Shown piece after piece: positions 32,411-41,920 of a stretch of DNA of 64,000 bases. The position numbers were made by a program, and so were the translations under genes. The DNA lies in assembly GCA_041653995.1 (NCBI GenBank), contig JBAZEK010000002.1, forward strand, positions 124,001 to 188,000. The letters are read 5' to 3'. The notes below the pieces were generated by a model. That model saw nothing but the letters and a program-made list of their open reading frames with translations, was not told the origin of the DNA and made no database searches. Source of the stretch: Dehalococcoidia bacterium. GTDB lineage: Bacteria > Chloroflexota > Dehalococcoidia > GIF9 > UBA5629. The stretch's first letter is position 1. Each line of letters opens with the position of its first letter.

Positions 32411-33661
32411 ATGGATGCAAGACAAGAACGAGGACTTCAAATCGCGGCGACCTCAAGGATTGAGAGGAATAAGATTGGTTGGAAAGTACCTTCTCAATCG
32501 GGGGTTGGAAATTATATTGTGAACCTCGACCAGGGCGAACCATTTTGCACTTGCCCTGATTTTGAGGAACGACAACAGCCTTGCAAACACATTCACGCTG
32601 TCGAGTATGTTATTCAGCGAGAAACAAAACCAGATGGCACAGTGACTTATACAGAGGGAATTAGAGTAACCTATAACCAAGATTGGCACACATACAACGA
32701 AGCACAAACGCATGAGACGGAACATTTCTTGAAACTTCTAAGCGAACTGTGCAATGGTATTGAGCAGCCTATTTACAAATTTGGCAGGCCACGCCTTCCG
32801 CTTTCAGATGTTGTGTTTGCGCTTGTCTATAAGTCATATTGCATGATGTCTGGCAGAAGGCTTACCAGCGACCTCTTAGAAGCCCAAAATGACGGGTTTG
32901 TGGATAAAGCACCACATTACAATAGTGCCTTCCGTTACCTTGAAAATCCCAAACTCACGCCGGTCTTAAAATGTTTAATAGAACAGAGCGCAAGCCCGTT
33001 GAAAGCCGTAGAAACCGATTTTGCGGTTGATTCCTCTGGCTTTTCCACATCCACCTACCGCCGCTGGTTCGATCATAAGTATGGGAAAGAACGATCTAAA
33101 CAGACTTGGGTAAAAACTCATATCATGTGCGGTGTTAAAACTCATGTGGTAACAAGTGTAGAAGCCGATCCGTATGAATCCGCTGACAATCCACAATTTA
33201 CCCCACTACTTAGCCAGACTGCTAAAACATTTGAGATTAATGAGGTATCTGCGGATAAGGCTTATTCAAGCAAACGGAATATCAAAGCAACTCAGATGAT
33301 TGGCGGAACAGCCTTTATCCCATTCAGAACAAACGCAGCTATACAGAAAAATGCCTCATACAACGATATGAACGATATCTGGAATCGAATGTGGCACTTT
33401 TACAACTTTAACCGTGAGGTCTTTCTACAGCACTATCACAAGCGTTCCAATGTAGAAACTACTTTCAGCATGATTAAGACAAAGTTCGGAACCGCAGTTA
33501 AGGCTAAAACGCCTACAGCCCAGGTGAACGAAGTCCTGTGTAAGATTCTATGCCACAATATCTGTGTACTCATTCAGTCTATTTATGAACTCGGTTTAGA
33601 ACCTACTTTTTGGACTTCTGAGGCAAAAACGTTAGTTGCCCCAAAAGTAATAGGAAAATGA
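32411..33661 (+). CDS. DDE transposase with N-terminal SWIM zinc finger
   Basis: 416 residues. The N-terminal SWIM-type finger CTCPDFEERQQPCKHIHAV (C-x-C-xn-C-x-H, about residues 50-65) probably binds DNA. It is followed by a DDE catalytic domain: first Asp in ETDFAVDSSGFSTS (about 207), second in VSADKAYSSKRN, and Glu in the YHKRSNVETTFSMIKTKFG helix (the Y-x-x-R-x-x-x-E-x-x-x-x-x-x-K motif). It is an IS4/IS5-superfamily-like enzyme; the subfamily is not assigned. The stop codon overlaps the right inverted repeat by one base, and one subterminal repeat lies within the coding sequence. Confidence 0.9.
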   Translation: MDARQERGLQIAATSRIERNKIGWKVPSQSGVGNYIVNLDQGEPFCTCPDFEERQQPCKHIHAVEYVIQRETKPDGTVTYTEGIRVTYNQDWHTYNEAQTHETEHFLKLLSELCNGIEQPIYKFGRPRLPLSDVVFALVYKSYCMMSGRRLTSDLLEAQNDGFVDKAPHYNSAFRYLENPKLTPVLKCLIEQSASPLKAVETDFAVDSSGFSTSTYRRWFDHKYGKERSKQTWVKTHIMCGVKTHVVTSVEADPYESADNPQFTPLLSQTAKTFEINEVSADKAYSSKRNIKATQMIGGTAFIPFRTNAAIQKNASYNDMNDIWNRMWHFYNFNREVFLQHYHKRSNVETTFSMIKTKFGTAVKAKTPTAQVNEVLCKILCHNICVLIQSIYELGLEPTFWTSEAKTLVAPKVIGK

Positions 33662-33679
33662 GACTTTTAAGGCAAAGCC
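33661..33679 (-). repeat. Right terminal inverted repeat
   Basis: Reverse complement reads GGCTTTGCCTTAAAAGTCT, identical to 28887-28905; begins in the transposase stop codon. Confidence 0.92.
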
Positions 33680-33688
33680 ATGTACCCG
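33680..33688. repeat. Target site duplication, right
   Basis: ATGTACCCG, identical to 28878-28886. Confidence 0.88.
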
Positions 33689-33701
33689 GGCTTAATAATT
33701 T

Positions 33702-33727
33702 GCTAACAATCTTCTGTTAGCTTTGAT
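33702..33727 (+). terminator. Possible terminator displaced by the transposon
   Basis: GCTAACA-ATCTTC-TGTTAGC followed by TTTGATT. If the transposon is removed, this hairpin lies about 80 bp after the NifV-like stop codon, so it may be that gene's original terminator. Confidence 0.4.
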
Positions 33728-33777
33728 TACAGTGGCACGGCCATAATAATTGATTTATAGTATTTGCAGGCAGTCAT

Positions 33778-34461
33778 ATGAGCGGCAGAAAAATTCTCGT
33801 CGTTGACGATGATGTCAAGACAGTTACCCTGGTAAAGATGTACCTGGAGCGGGACGGCCATTCGGTACTGACCGCTTACGACGGTCCTGCAGCATTGCGC
33901 ATATTCAGGGAACGGCAACCGCACCTTGTCCTGCTGGATGTCATGCTGCCCGGCCTGGACGGCGTCGAGATATGCCGCATACTGAGGGCGGAATCTGATA
34001 TACCTATCATCATGCTTACTGCGAGAACGCGCGACGAAGATAAGATGACCGGCCTGGATACCGGGGCCGACGACTATGTAACCAAACCATTCAGCCCGGG
34101 AGAGCTGGCCGCCAGGGTGCGCGCTGTCTTCAGAAGGCTGCCGGCGGAACGGGGTCCGGCCGAAATCAGATACGGCGGTTTTTACCTGAACTTCCCCAAA
34201 AGAGAGGTGCTCCTGAACGAGAAAAAACTCAGCCTGACATCGGTAGAATTTAAAATACTGGCTGCCTTCCTGCGTGAACCGGGCCGCGTATTTGATCGTG
34301 TTGAAATCATAGATAAGGCTTTCGGATATGACTTCGAAAGCTTTGACCGGGCTATCGACGTTCATATACATAACCTGCGCCGTAAAATCGAGCCCGATCC
34401 GAAACGACCCAGATATATCAGGACAGTTTACGGGGCGGGATACAAATTATCAGAGGAGTGA
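33778..34461 (+). CDS. OmpR/PhoB-family response regulator
   Basis: 227 residues. The receiver domain (about 4-120) has acidic VVDDD, phosphoacceptor Asp in LVLLDVMLPGLDG, Thr in MLTART and Lys in DDYVTKPFS. The C-terminal winged helix (about 135-225) ends RPRYIRTVYGAGYKL. It is followed after 1 nt by its kinase and then the efflux operon, its likely target. The transposon sits about 90 bp upstream and may affect expression. Confidence 0.95.
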   Translation: MSGRKILVVDDDVKTVTLVKMYLERDGHSVLTAYDGPAALRIFRERQPHLVLLDVMLPGLDGVEICRILRAESDIPIIMLTARTRDEDKMTGLDTGADDYVTKPFSPGELAARVRAVFRRLPAERGPAEIRYGGFYLNFPKREVLLNEKKLSLTSVEFKILAAFLREPGRVFDRVEIIDKAFGYDFESFDRAIDVHIHNLRRKIEPDPKRPRYIRTVYGAGYKLSEE

Positions 34462-34462
34462 T

Positions 34463-35929
34463 TTGAAAAACAGCCTGCAGTTCCGCTTGCTGGTTGCTTT
34501 CACGTGCGTAATCCTGCTGACCGTAGGCGCCGTGTTTTTCATGACATGGAGGGCCACAGTAGAGCAGGTTCAGGAATTCAGCTATCGAATCGAGCGGATG
34601 GTCATAGACCGCATACAATCCCAGGTCACGGAATATTACCTGGAAAACAACAGCTGGGAAGGCGTGCAGCCGCTGGTCTCACATATCGGGGAACAGTTCA
34701 GCCACCGGGTCATACTGGCGGATGCGGACGGCAAGATAATAGCCGATTCGTCGTCAGAAACACCCGATGAAAAATTGAACCTCGAGAACTTTTCCAGCAA
34801 AACGTTGACCTCCTCGCTCGATCACCGGGGTCCCGAGCCGGGCGGACCCCCGGCATCACAGCCCCCGCTCTTTATGTTCTTCGGACCGCGCGTACCGCCC
34901 CCGCCTGATTCAGCGGAACCTGCCACGGCCGCCATGGACGAATCAAAAACGATAGGTTTTTTATTTATCCTGCCGTTAACGCAGTCTGAGATCGGGCTGG
35001 CGGCGCTTCAGATTATATACAGCCAGCTGGGCAGCTATTTCTTGATCGGGGCATTTCTGGCGGTTATCGTCGCTTTCCTGATTACCCTTTTTCTGTCGCG
35101 CCGTATCCTGTCACCCATCAAAGAGCTGCGGTCGGCGGCACAGCTTCTGGGCAAAGGTGATTTTTCGCAACGTGTTGACATCAGAGATAGAAGCGAGATA
35201 GGCGAACTGGCCTCCACTTTTAACTCCATGGCCGATAACCTGCAGCGCGACGAGCAGCTGCGGCAGCACATGGTATCGGATATCGCCCACGAACTGAGAA
35301 GTCCGCTCACCAATGTCAGGGGCTACCTCGAAGCAATAAACGACGGCGTTATGCAGGCCGATAAGGAAACTATCTCATCGATATACGGAGAGACCATCCT
35401 GCTCTCCCGCTTGATAAACGACCTGCAGGAGCTGAGCCTGGCTGAGGCAGGCGAACTGAAGCTCTTCCTGCAGCCCGAGGACGTGGCAGAACTGGTGCGG
35501 CTATCTATTACGGCCGTACAGGCCAAAGCATCCGAAAAGGATATAGACCTGTCTCACGATATCCCCGCAGACCTTCCGCGCGTTAACATCGATTTCCTGC
35601 GCATCAAACAGGTGCTGCTCAATCTGCTGGAGAACGCTCTGGCCCATACACCCGCGGGCGGCCGGATAAATATCGCAGCAAAATCAGATCACGGATTCAT
35701 CGAGATCAGCGTATCGGATAGCGGTGAGGGCATCCCTGCTGATGAGATAAACAATATCTTCGAGCGTTTTCACCGCGTCGATAAATCCAGATCGAGGTCG
35801 ACCGGCGGCAGCGGCCTGGGATTAACCATATCCAGGTATATCATTGAGGAGCACAAGGGCAAGATATGGGCCCGCAGCGAATCAGGCAAAGGCAGCTGCT
35901 TCACCTTTACGCTGCCGGTAGCGCAATAA
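34463..35929 (+). CDS. Sensor histidine kinase
   Basis: 488 residues from a TTG with GAGGAG 4-5 nt upstream, just after the response-regulator stop; the longer frame to 34328 runs inside that gene. Transmembrane helix about 6-28, extracellular sensor to about 185 with a Pro-rich segment, second helix about 190-215, HAMP, HisKA box VSDIAHELRSPLTNV (His about 276), then N box LLNLLENALAHT, G1 DSGEGIP, F box FERFHRV and G2 GGSGLGLTI. It phosphorylates the adjacent regulator; the signal is unknown. Confidence 0.94.
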   Translation: MKNSLQFRLLVAFTCVILLTVGAVFFMTWRATVEQVQEFSYRIERMVIDRIQSQVTEYYLENNSWEGVQPLVSHIGEQFSHRVILADADGKIIADSSSETPDEKLNLENFSSKTLTSSLDHRGPEPGGPPASQPPLFMFFGPRVPPPPDSAEPATAAMDESKTIGFLFILPLTQSEIGLAALQIIYSQLGSYFLIGAFLAVIVAFLITLFLSRRILSPIKELRSAAQLLGKGDFSQRVDIRDRSEIGELASTFNSMADNLQRDEQLRQHMVSDIAHELRSPLTNVRGYLEAINDGVMQADKETISSIYGETILLSRLINDLQELSLAEAGELKLFLQPEDVAELVRLSITAVQAKASEKDIDLSHDIPADLPRVNIDFLRIKQVLLNLLENALAHTPAGGRINIAAKSDHGFIEISVSDSGEGIPADEINNIFERFHRVDKSRSRSTGGSGLGLTISRYIIEEHKGKIWARSESGKGSCFTFTLPVAQ

Positions 35930-35993
35930 GCATTTCGGCGTATATATCAGGCTCAATTCTCAGCATTGAACCCGCCTGGGCTAAATAAAATCT

Positions 35994-36009
35994 TAACATT
36001 TGAATGTTA
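35994..36009. promoter_or_regulatory. Palindrome upstream of efflux operon, possible operator
   Basis: TAACATT-TG-AATGTTA, a perfect 7-bp inverted repeat 27 bp before the -35 box of the adaptor gene. Its position fits an activator site, perhaps of the adjacent response regulator, although OmpR-type proteins more often use direct repeats. Confidence 0.4.
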
Positions 36010-36035
36010 CCTTTAATAAGATTGAAATCAAGAAT

Positions 36036-36064
36036 TTGGTTTATAAGTAATTAGCGTGTAAAAT
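36036..36064 (+). promoter_or_regulatory. Promoter of the efflux operon
   Basis: TTGGTT (36036-36041), 17-bp spacer, TAAAAT (36059-36064), 9 bp before the ATG at 36074. There is no ribosome-binding site, so a leaderless mRNA is likely. Confidence 0.5.
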
Positions 36065-36073
36065 CTTACGGAT

Positions 36074-38263
36074 ATGCTCAAGGCCCCTATTAAACTCCTC
36101 ATCGTCTTTTTAACCTGCTTCACAGTCTTCGCGGCAGGTTGCACTGCTGCATCCACCACAACTTCGGCAACCATCAGCAGGCAGATTCCTGTTACGCGCG
36201 GCGACCTGGTGGTGAGCGTCTCGGTGGACGGCAACCTCGAGATGACCGACTACTATAATCTCCGGTTTGCTTCAACCGGCGAGGTTAAAAAGGTGCTGGT
36301 CGAGGAAGGCGACCAGGTGAAGCAGGGCCAGCTGCTGGCATACCTGGATGACACCACTGCTCAACTGGATGTGAAAGCGGCCAATAACGCCGTGCAGTCT
36401 TCTCTCAGCACCATGTACGAAACCGTCCCACGGCTGCCACAGTTTCCAACAAGTTACTATATTGCAAGTTCAGTTACTACCGGGCCAACAATACCTGTGA
36501 CTACTACAACTACGGTTACCACATTAACACCCCCTGGAACAACTGGCGTGCCTTCGGCAGGATCTAATACGGTAGTAACTATCACAGGGAATACACCAAC
36601 GTTAAAAAATCCCGGTACTATAACAACAACTTCGACTACAACAGATATTGGAACCACAAGTGTTGTTCATACAGGTACTGGCCCGACTGGCGTAACAGTC
36701 ACAACGACGGTAACCCCTCCCGTGGGGCCTCCAATTGTAACCACTACAAATATAGCTGCGGGCGACATACCGACGGAGGCCATACCGATAGATAGCACGA
36801 CAGTCACAACATCGGTGACCACTACACGGACATCAACCACGACCACTTGGGCAGCACCAGAAGGAATTCACAACGATATCAGTTACCAGATGTATTACCC
36901 CAACGCAACCATACTGTCATCCTACCTGTGGGCGCAGGAAGAGGTAGCCAGGGCGTATGCCCTGTTTGAAAACGATGAATTCAGCGCAGCGGCATCCGAG
37001 CTGTACGTGGCATCGGCGGACCTGGAAGCCTGCATAAAAATACTGGAGGACGCCATCACCAATCCGGAGTCCGGCCTGGGCAATACGGCGCCCTTCGTAG
37101 ACGAGACCAACTATACGCTCTTTTCAATACAAAATGACGGGTCGTTCGCCGCTTACTATATTCAGGAGCTGCGCAGGGAAGCGGCTGCACTGAGACAGGC
37201 GCAAACAGATATTCAGACCGTGTACGGACTGATAAACGAGGGCAAATACGACGAAGCAAGGCCGCTGCTGAGCACAGCCCTCGAGACGGTCAATAAGACC
37301 GCCGGCGAGGTCATCGAAAACATAAACAGGCTGAAACTGCCCAACGATACAACTATCTACGGCAAAGACATCAGCCTCTACCTCTACAATGCGGCGCTGG
37401 AAAGGATTAACGCGGCAATAGCGGGCATAGGACAGGGCGGGATGTACTCCAGCAGTATGAACGACAACCTGATCGTCGCGCGCCACTATATGGAACTATG
37501 CAACGGGATATTGGGCTCCAATGAAATGGTCCTCCAGCACGGCCTGGGGCTGAAGGCCGAGCAGAATGCCAGAATCGACCTGGCCGGCAAGCTGGTCAGC
37601 CAGGACACGACACAGAATAACTACGTCAACACATTCATCTGGGCGCCCATCGACGGCACGGTGGTAAGCGTAGGAGTAAAGGAAAAGGACATATTATCCT
37701 CAAAAACCAATACATCCACCAATGCTATAGTGCTGGTCAATACCAAATATATCGAGTTCTGGGGCTCGGTTGACGAAATCGATATTACCAAAATAAAGGT
37801 CGGCCAAAAGGCCACCATATCCGTGGATGCAGTCCCAGATAAGACCTTCAGCGGCGAGGTATTTTTCATCTCACCCAAAGGAACACCCGACTCCAATAAC
37901 GTGGTTAAATACAGCGTCCGCATAAAGCTTGATCCCACCGACGTCGAACTCAGGGGCAAGCTGACCGCCACGGCCGATATCGGCGTCTCCACGGTTGAGA
38001 ACGCTCTGCTGGTACCGCTGTCCGCGGTAAACACAACGGGTACGGCCTCCACAGTCACGGTCGTCAGCGGCACCAAAGGCGAAACGGAGAAGAGGGAGGT
38101 CACCCTGGGCATCCAGAACCAGCAGTACGTACAGGTAATCAAAGGGCTGAACGACGGCGATATGGTAATAGTCGTCGATAAGGCGAGCGGCGCCCCTGTA
38201 TCTACCACCATGGGCCCACCGGGAGGCGGGCCACCTCCGGGAGGAGGAGGTCCACCTCCATAA
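36074..38263 (+). CDS. Membrane-fusion (HlyD/MacA-like) lipoprotein with Thr-rich insert
   Basis: 729 residues. Lipobox FAAGC (Cys about 23). The lipoyl/barrel-sandwich half motif (VTRGDLVVSVSVDGNLEM...GEVKKVLVEEGDQVKQGQLL) lies at about 38-100. A Thr/Ser/Pro/Gly low-complexity stretch occupies about 128-265, then a helical region (about 290-500), the second lipoyl half (IDGTVVSVGVKEKDIL) and a beta-barrel/MP domain to about 690. A Pro/Gly-rich tail ends the protein. It should couple the MacB-type permease to the outside in this probably single-membrane cell. The next adaptor gene starts 10 bp downstream. Confidence 0.85.
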   Translation: MLKAPIKLLIVFLTCFTVFAAGCTAASTTTSATISRQIPVTRGDLVVSVSVDGNLEMTDYYNLRFASTGEVKKVLVEEGDQVKQGQLLAYLDDTTAQLDVKAANNAVQSSLSTMYETVPRLPQFPTSYYIASSVTTGPTIPVTTTTTVTTLTPPGTTGVPSAGSNTVVTITGNTPTLKNPGTITTTSTTTDIGTTSVVHTGTGPTGVTVTTTVTPPVGPPIVTTTNIAAGDIPTEAIPIDSTTVTTSVTTTRTSTTTTWAAPEGIHNDISYQMYYPNATILSSYLWAQEEVARAYALFENDEFSAAASELYVASADLEACIKILEDAITNPESGLGNTAPFVDETNYTLFSIQNDGSFAAYYIQELRREAAALRQAQTDIQTVYGLINEGKYDEARPLLSTALETVNKTAGEVIENINRLKLPNDTTIYGKDISLYLYNAALERINAAIAGIGQGGMYSSSMNDNLIVARHYMELCNGILGSNEMVLQHGLGLKAEQNARIDLAGKLVSQDTTQNNYVNTFIWAPIDGTVVSVGVKEKDILSSKTNTSTNAIVLVNTKYIEFWGSVDEIDITKIKVGQKATISVDAVPDKTFSGEVFFISPKGTPDSNNVVKYSVRIKLDPTDVELRGKLTATADIGVSTVENALLVPLSAVNTTGTASTVTVVSGTKGETEKREVTLGIQNQQYVQVIKGLNDGDMVIVVDKASGAPVSTTMGPPGGGPPPGGGGPPP

Positions 38264-38273
38264 AGATAACGCC

Positions 38274-39989
38274 ATGAAAAAACGATTGACTGCTTTATTG
38301 CTATTAATATCTATCCTTCTTCCTATGGCGGCTGCGGACTGCGCTTCCAGCCAAACGGCTGTGGCTTCTCAGCCTGTTGAAGTTAAACGGGGAGATCTGA
38401 GCATAGTAGTGACCTCAGACGGCACTCTCACCGCGCCCGACCAGTTCAACCTCGCGTTCAATACTCCGGGCACCGTACAGACAATACTGGTGCACGAGGG
38501 TGAAAAAGTACGGGAGGGCGCGCTTTTGGCCACGACGGACCCCTGGTCGCAGATAAACTCGATAAAAACCGCCCTGTTCAGCATTCAATCCGCGCAAAAC
38601 AGCATAGACCTCGGGTGCGACACCGACCATCTGCCCTACAATTATCCCGACCTGAGCATAAGCCGGATGGCCGATGAAGCGGTTAAAGATATGAAAACGG
38701 CAGCGGCCTATTTCAGCACAGGCGACTATAAGGATGCCGGTTACTGGCTGGTCATGACTTACTTCGATATCCAGGTTTGCGAAAACCTGATTGAGACCAG
38801 GCCCAACGCCGCGCAGCTGGCGGGCGCAAAGATCAATTCGACCTGGTACCCTGCCGTAGATGCGGGAGGATGGCAACCGATAACCACGGATAACGAGAAG
38901 GCCATAGATACCATGAGGTTGTACCGCGAAAAGCTGATCATAATCTCCAACCTCATGAAAGACCCTGCGGTACCCTACGAAGATATCGCGCCTCAATTTG
39001 AGCAGGCGTTGCAGGAGATCTCCGAAGTGGCCAGGACCGCCAGGAGCACTGTGACCATCAAGAGCAGGATGATCTTCAAATACGCCGATACGCCAACAAG
39101 TGTCGATTTTCTGCAGTCCGCCCTGCGATTACTCGAGGGTTTGCAGCAAAGTAGGTCATCGGATGCAGGCGATCTAAAAAATGCGATCTGGGACCTCTAT
39201 ACGGCCAAACTAAACCTGCAGGTTGGCCAGGACGTGCTTGAGAACCAGACATTGATATTCGAGAGCGGCGGAAAAATCAACTGGAAAACATTGCAGGACT
39301 ACAACCTCAAACTCCAGGCCGCTGAGATCAACCTGTATAAAGCCAAGCGGGATATAATGAACACCGTCATTATCTCCCCTTCCAACGGCACGATCTTCAG
39401 CGTGAATCTCAAGGTAAACGACCCGCTGTCCGCCGAGGATTATGCCACCCGTCCCGCCGTGGGGCTGGTCAACACCCGGGTAATCAAATTTACCGGCAAG
39501 GTCGATGAAATCGACATTATGAAGGTGCATGTGGGCGATAATGCCACGGTCACTGTAGACGCCATCCCAGATAAAGAATTTAACTGGACGGTGAAATTCA
39601 TCTCACCCTTCGGCGCGAAGTCAGGCAATGTTGTCAAATTCGATGTGATCATAGTGCCAACCGGACTTCCCGAAGACGATTTGAAGGACGGACTGCGCGC
39701 CACCGCCGAGATAACGGTAGCCAGCGTCAAGAATGCTCTGCTGGTGCCCATATCGGCTGTGATATCTACTCCCGGCGGCTCGATGGTGCTTCTGGTCAAC
39801 AGCAAGACCGGGCAGGCCGAACCCAGGAGAGTGACCACCGGTCTGCAGAACTTCCAGTACACCGAGATAACTTCCGGCCTGGCGGATGGCGACAAAATTC
39901 AAATGCCCGGGAAGACGGCGGCGGGGTCTATCACCGGCCAGACCAGGCCACCGACAAGTACAGGCGGCGCCATGCGCGTACTGAGGTAA
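38274..39989 (+). CDS. Second membrane-fusion (MacA-like) protein
   Basis: 571 residues. Signal peptide with a Cys at about 23 (AAADC); Asp before the Cys makes the lipobox weak. The first lipoyl half is VKRGDLSIVVTSDGTLTAPD...VHEGEKVREGALL, an inserted helical domain spans about 100-345, the second half is ISPSNGTIFSVNLKVND, then the barrel domain with VDEIDIMKVHVGDNATVTVD. Paralogous to the preceding adaptor (same VDEIDI and KFISPFGAKSGNVVKF-like segments) but without the Thr-rich insert. The two may form a mixed adaptor. Confidence 0.85.
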   Translation: MKKRLTALLLLISILLPMAAADCASSQTAVASQPVEVKRGDLSIVVTSDGTLTAPDQFNLAFNTPGTVQTILVHEGEKVREGALLATTDPWSQINSIKTALFSIQSAQNSIDLGCDTDHLPYNYPDLSISRMADEAVKDMKTAAAYFSTGDYKDAGYWLVMTYFDIQVCENLIETRPNAAQLAGAKINSTWYPAVDAGGWQPITTDNEKAIDTMRLYREKLIIISNLMKDPAVPYEDIAPQFEQALQEISEVARTARSTVTIKSRMIFKYADTPTSVDFLQSALRLLEGLQQSRSSDAGDLKNAIWDLYTAKLNLQVGQDVLENQTLIFESGGKINWKTLQDYNLKLQAAEINLYKAKRDIMNTVIISPSNGTIFSVNLKVNDPLSAEDYATRPAVGLVNTRVIKFTGKVDEIDIMKVHVGDNATVTVDAIPDKEFNWTVKFISPFGAKSGNVVKFDVIIVPTGLPEDDLKDGLRATAEITVASVKNALLVPISAVISTPGGSMVLLVNSKTGQAEPRRVTTGLQNFQYTEITSGLADGDKIQMPGKTAAGSITGQTRPPTSTGGAMRVLR

Positions 39990-40023
39990 AGCTCCTGCGA
40001 AATACTTTGAAACGGGCCTAAAA

Positions 40024-40688
<665 letters not shown>

Positions 40689-40692
<4 letters not shown>

Positions 40693-41897
40693 GCCTCTGG
40701 GAGAGCCTTAAGTCGGCCTGGCAGGCCATCTTCTCCAACAAGACGCGGTCTTTTCTCACCATGCTCGGCATCGTGATAGGCGTGTGCGCAGTGGTGTTGC
40801 TGGTCTCGCTGGGGCAGGGCTTCCAGGTCAGCATGACGACCACCTTCAATAATATGGGGGCCAGCGCCCTTTATATTTCCACCTCCACCGATAAAGCGGT
40901 GACCAGCGTTCGACCGCTCACGCTTGATGACGCCGAGGCCCTGCAGGACAAGACAGTGGCCCCCTCTATAAGCGTTGTCTCACCCACGCTCAGCAGCAGG
41001 GTAACCGTTCAATACGGCAACAACAGCGCCAGCGTACAGGCGACCGGTGTGAAGCCGGTAATAACGGAGATACGTAACTATCAGGTGGATCAGGGACGGT
41101 TCATCACCGACCAGGATGTTTCAGCCAGGAGCAATGTAATTGTGCTCGGATACCAGACGGCAACGGACCTCTTCGGCAGCGAGAGCGCGGTAGGCAAGAG
41201 CGTGCGCGTCCAGGGCAGTAAGTACCAGGTAATCGGTACCCTTCAGAAGATGGGAGGTTTCGGCGGCGACAGCTATATCCTGATGCCTCTGACCACCATG
41301 CAGTCCAAGCTGACCGGCGGCGGCAACAATGTGCAGCAGATCGCCGTCAAGGCTGTCAACTCCGACCTGGTGGACTCGGTGATCTCCGAGGTAACCAGCA
41401 TCCTCAGGAACAGGCATTACATTAGAACAGGCGCGGCGGACGATTTCACTATAACCGACATGCGTGAGACGCTGGCCAGCATGCAGGCAACGCTGGCAGG
41501 CTTCTCGCTCTTCATGGGGGCGGTGGGCGCCATCTCCCTCATCGTGGGAGGCATCGGCATCATGAACATCATGCTGGTATCGGTCACCGAGCGCACGCGC
41601 GAGATCGGCATCCGCAAGGCCATCGGCGCCAAACGCCGTGACATACTCCTGCAATTTCTGATTGAAGCTGCTGCTTTAAGCCTGACCGGCGGCCTGGTCG
41701 GCCTGGGCCTGGCCATGCTGGGGGCTACGCTGATGGGCAATATCTCACTTGGAACTACCACTGTAACGCCCGTCATTTCAGCCGGCATCGTTTTTATCGC
41801 TTTAGGTGTATCGATAGGAACGGGACTGGTCTCCGGCACCTATCCGGCCTTCCGCGCCGCCCGCCTCGACCCCATCGAATCGCTGCGGCACGAATAG
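40689..41897 (+). CDS. MacB/FtsX-type ABC permease
   Basis: 402 residues. Transmembrane helix at about 20-42 (KTRSFLTMLGIVIGVCAVVL), a periplasmic-type MacB_PCD domain about 45-245, and three C-terminal helices within the FtsX domain (from about 275), with the coupling segment SVTERTREIGIRKAIGAKRR. It uses ATP-driven conformational change to expel a substrate through the adaptors. Last gene of the adaptor-adaptor-ATPase-permease operon; converges on a TPR gene. Confidence 0.93.
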
Positions 41898-41920
41898 GTA
41901 AATCAGTCCCCTCCGGAGCC

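Larger units (their letters stand above)
28887..33679 (+). mobile_element. 4.8 kb transposon with SWIM-finger DDE transposase and cargo
   Basis: Bounded by 19-bp perfect terminal inverted repeats GGCTTTGCCTTAAAAGTCT and a 9-bp target duplication ATGTACCCG. The transposase is at the right end, and ten small cargo ORFs lie to its left. The interior is visibly AT-rich against the GC-rich flanks, showing recent acquisition from another background. It is inserted between the NifV-like gene and a two-component system. The ends and duplication are intact, so it may still be mobile. The insertion-sequence family was not assigned. Confidence 0.9.
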
